Source: Thermoleophilia bacterium
Lineage (GTDB): Bacteria; Actinomycetota; Thermoleophilia; Gaiellales; F1-60-MAGs149
Direction: 5' to 3'
Length of the DNA: 6,036 bases
Assembly (NCBI GenBank): GCA_016462095.1
Contig: JAEMTW010000024.1
Span: forward strand, 1-6,036
Below are positions 4,768 through 6,036 of this stretch, piece after piece. Position 1 is the first letter of the stretch; every line of letters begins with the position of its first letter. A model generated the notes under the pieces. That model made no database searches. It saw only the letters and a list, made by a program, of their open reading frames with translations, and was not told the DNA's origin. The position numbers were made by a program, and so were the translations under genes.

Positions 4768-5987
4768 TCCCAGTCGACCAGGGCACGCCGCATCGCGTTG
4801 CGCACGATCGTCACGCCTTCATCGACACCCATGCCCGGCTTGGCGAGCACCTGGTCGGCCTCAACCGCAAGTGCCACCTGTGCGCTGGCGATTGCGCTGA
4901 CCTCGGTTTCGGCGCAGGAGCCGCCAATGAAGACCCCCAGGCCAGCGTCGCGACAGACCTTGGCTGCAGCGATCGCTTCCGTCAGACAGCCAAGGTCGGG
5001 CATTTTGATTTGAATCAGGTCGACGGCTTCGGCGGCAACAAACTGCGCCACGTCGGCATCGGTATTGCAGAACTCGTCCGCAACCAAAGAGACAGAGACA
5101 CCGCGCTCGCGCAACGTGGAACGCAGGTGCGCGAGCAGTTCGACCGTCTCGGCGCCGTCGGCGCCATAACACGGAGACTCAACTGCGAGGTCGAGACCTC
5201 CGGCCGCTGTCTCCGCGGCCGCGAGGAACGTCGCCATGCGATCGACGTCGAGCGAGACGACCTGACCCAGCATGCCGTAGACGTCGAGGTGCAGGGATGG
5301 GCGATAACCGGCTGGGCCCAACTCGTCGACGCGTCTACGCAACCACGCGACGTAATCGAGGAAGCGCTGTCCATCGTGCCCAAACGAATCCAGCGAGTTG
5401 AAGAGCCCATGCGGCAGCACGTCGACTGCCCGTAGGATCATCCGGTCCGCGTTCAGTTCGCGCTCGTCACCGGACTGGGCATAGACGGGCAACAGTTCCG
5501 GCTCGGTGAGACCCGTAATCGCCGCAAGAATCCGCAACGGGCTGCTCCCCGCCTCGGCAGCGGTGGCGTTAAGCAGCGCCTGACTGATGCCATAGCGCAC
5601 GGCGGTATGGAGTGGGCGACCGTCAAACCGCAACTCCTCGATCAGTTGACAACCTGCAGCAAAGTCGAACTCTCCCGCTCGCTGTAGCGCGAGCGCCGCA
5701 AAATCGACTTCAACCCCTAGCACCGCAGGATCGACTGGAGCGTCACGGCCACCGACACCCGCGTATTGCACCGAGACGGCGTCGCCCCACCCCACCGCGC
5801 CTGCAGCGGTCTCGACGCGCAGCAACAGGGCCCGCGACGGACTCCGGACTGCACGATGGCCGGGCGTAATCGGCTCGCCAAGGTAGGCGAAGCCATCGTG
5901 CTTGGCGCCCGCGCGGATCGCCATCAGATCGTCTGCATAAAACGCGGCCTCTCCCGGAACCGCGTCGAGCCATGCCAGTTCGGGCAT
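4755..5987 (-). CDS. mal: Methylaspartate ammonia-lyase (3-methylaspartase)
   Basis: Enolase-superfamily enzyme that removes ammonia from (2S,3S)-3-methylaspartate to give mesaconate, the step after glutamate mutase in the methylaspartate route of glutamate breakdown and in the methylaspartate cycle. The 410 residues equal the usual length (about 413). Shared with the clostridial enzyme as I know it: AGAKHDGFAYLG (26-37), VQYAGVGGRDA (73-83, Gln74), RLHTA-type RPLHTAVRYGISQA (124-137), PVYAQSGDER (167-176, Gln171), DVLPHGLFN (189-197, His193). Metal ligands are Asp235 (HLDVYG), Glu270 (VESP) and Asp304 (VADEFCNT); the catalytic base is Lys328 in QIKMPDLG, equivalent to Lys331, with Gln326. 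The C-terminal QVLAKPGMGVDEG (379-391) is also typical. The conserved GGTC loop reads GGSC (355-358), so Ser357 replaces the family Thr360. Start supported by GAGGA 7 bases before ATG. It sits 3 bases behind another gene, hence probably in an operon entering from outside the window. Confidence 0.96.
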   Translation of the reverse strand: MPELAWLDAVPGEAAFYADDLMAIRAGAKHDGFAYLGEPITPGHRAVRSPSRALLLRVETAAGAVGWGDAVSVQYAGVGGRDAPVDPAVLGVEVDFAALALQRAGEFDFAAGCQLIEELRFDGRPLHTAVRYGISQALLNATAAEAGSSPLRILAAITGLTEPELLPVYAQSGDERELNADRMILRAVDVLPHGLFNSLDSFGHDGQRFLDYVAWLRRRVDELGPAGYRPSLHLDVYGMLGQVVSLDVDRMATFLAAAETAAGGLDLAVESPCYGADGAETVELLAHLRSTLRERGVSVSLVADEFCNTDADVAQFVAAEAVDLIQIKMPDLGCLTEAIAAAKVCRDAGLGVFIGGSCAETEVSAIASAQVALAVEADQVLAKPGMGVDEGVTIVRNAMRRALVDWERTS

Positions 5988-5990
5988 GGC

Positions 5991-6036
5991 TCAGTCCTCG
6001 AGCGCGAGCTCGAGCATGCGCTCCATCTCGTCGAGC
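5991..6036 (-). CDS. C-terminal end of an upstream gene (partial, unidentified)
   Basis: In the frame that ends with TGA at 5993-5991, the window edge to that stop reads LDEMERMLELALED, a charged helical C-terminus with the high-GC codon use of its neighbours. The stop is 3 bases before the mal ATG, and the mal ribosome site (GAGGA, 5999-5995) lies inside its last codons, the arrangement expected of an operon. Fourteen residues are too few to name the protein. By pathway logic, a glutamate mutase subunit or a mesaconate-processing enzyme would be reasonable expectations, but this is not seen in the sequence. The 5' part lies outside the window. Confidence 0.55.
   Translation of the reverse strand, partial: LDEMERMLELALED

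Noticed and set aside
4755..5987. Other enolase-superfamily function (muconate cycloisomerase, o-succinylbenzoate synthase)
   Set aside because: The catalytic Lys in QIKMPDLG, the HDGF motif near the N-terminus, AQSGD, LPH and the AKPGMGVDEG ending are specific to methylaspartate ammonia-lyase.

Overview
The window is about 60% GC, single-copy bacterial chromosome with six complete protein genes, one tRNA gene, the tail of a seventh protein gene and one conspicuous hairpin repeat. Purine-rich Shine-Dalgarno sites before several genes, two plus-strand genes that look leaderless, and protein styles (YceI without a signal peptide, a VIT protein with a charged N-terminal extension) suggest a high-GC actinobacterium-like organism, perhaps Thermoleophilia or a relative. 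This is an impression from the sequence, not a placement.

Layout: a long hairpin (2-52) lies just downstream of glnA, a type I-alpha glutamine synthetase on the minus strand (63-1388). Its roughly 150-base upstream region holds the glnA leader and, in the other direction, the probable promoter of a tRNA-Leu(CAA) gene (1540-1623, plus). The last base of the tRNA directly abuts the stop codon of a minus-strand CatE-like extradiol dioxygenase/VOC gene (1624-2499). That gene sits 5 bases behind a YceI-family gene (2505-3035, minus), so the two look like one transcription unit. A 189-base divergent spacer separates them from a plus-strand pair: a TauE/SafE membrane permease (3225-3971) and a VIT/CCC1-type metal transporter (3997-4758). 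The VIT gene converges on, and overlaps by 4 bases, the minus-strand gene for methylaspartate ammonia-lyase (4755-5987). Three bases upstream of that gene is the 3' end of another minus-strand gene that runs off the window.

How it fits together: methylaspartate ammonia-lyase deaminates 3-methylaspartate, made from glutamate by the B12-dependent glutamate mutase, to mesaconate and ammonia. The off-window upstream gene is therefore the place to look for the rest of a methylaspartate pathway. Glutamine synthetase at the other end consumes glutamate and ammonia, but nothing shows the two are linked in regulation. The middle genes (quinone/lipid-binding-type YceI, ring-cleaving dioxygenase-like VOC, anion permease, metal transporter) look like ordinary accessory metabolism. 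I see no transposase, CRISPR array, phage gene or defence system. The points most worth a second look are the methylaspartate pathway context, the hairpin repeat, the unusual division of metal-ligand residues in the VOC protein, and the very tight packing at the tRNA and at the convergent stop codons.
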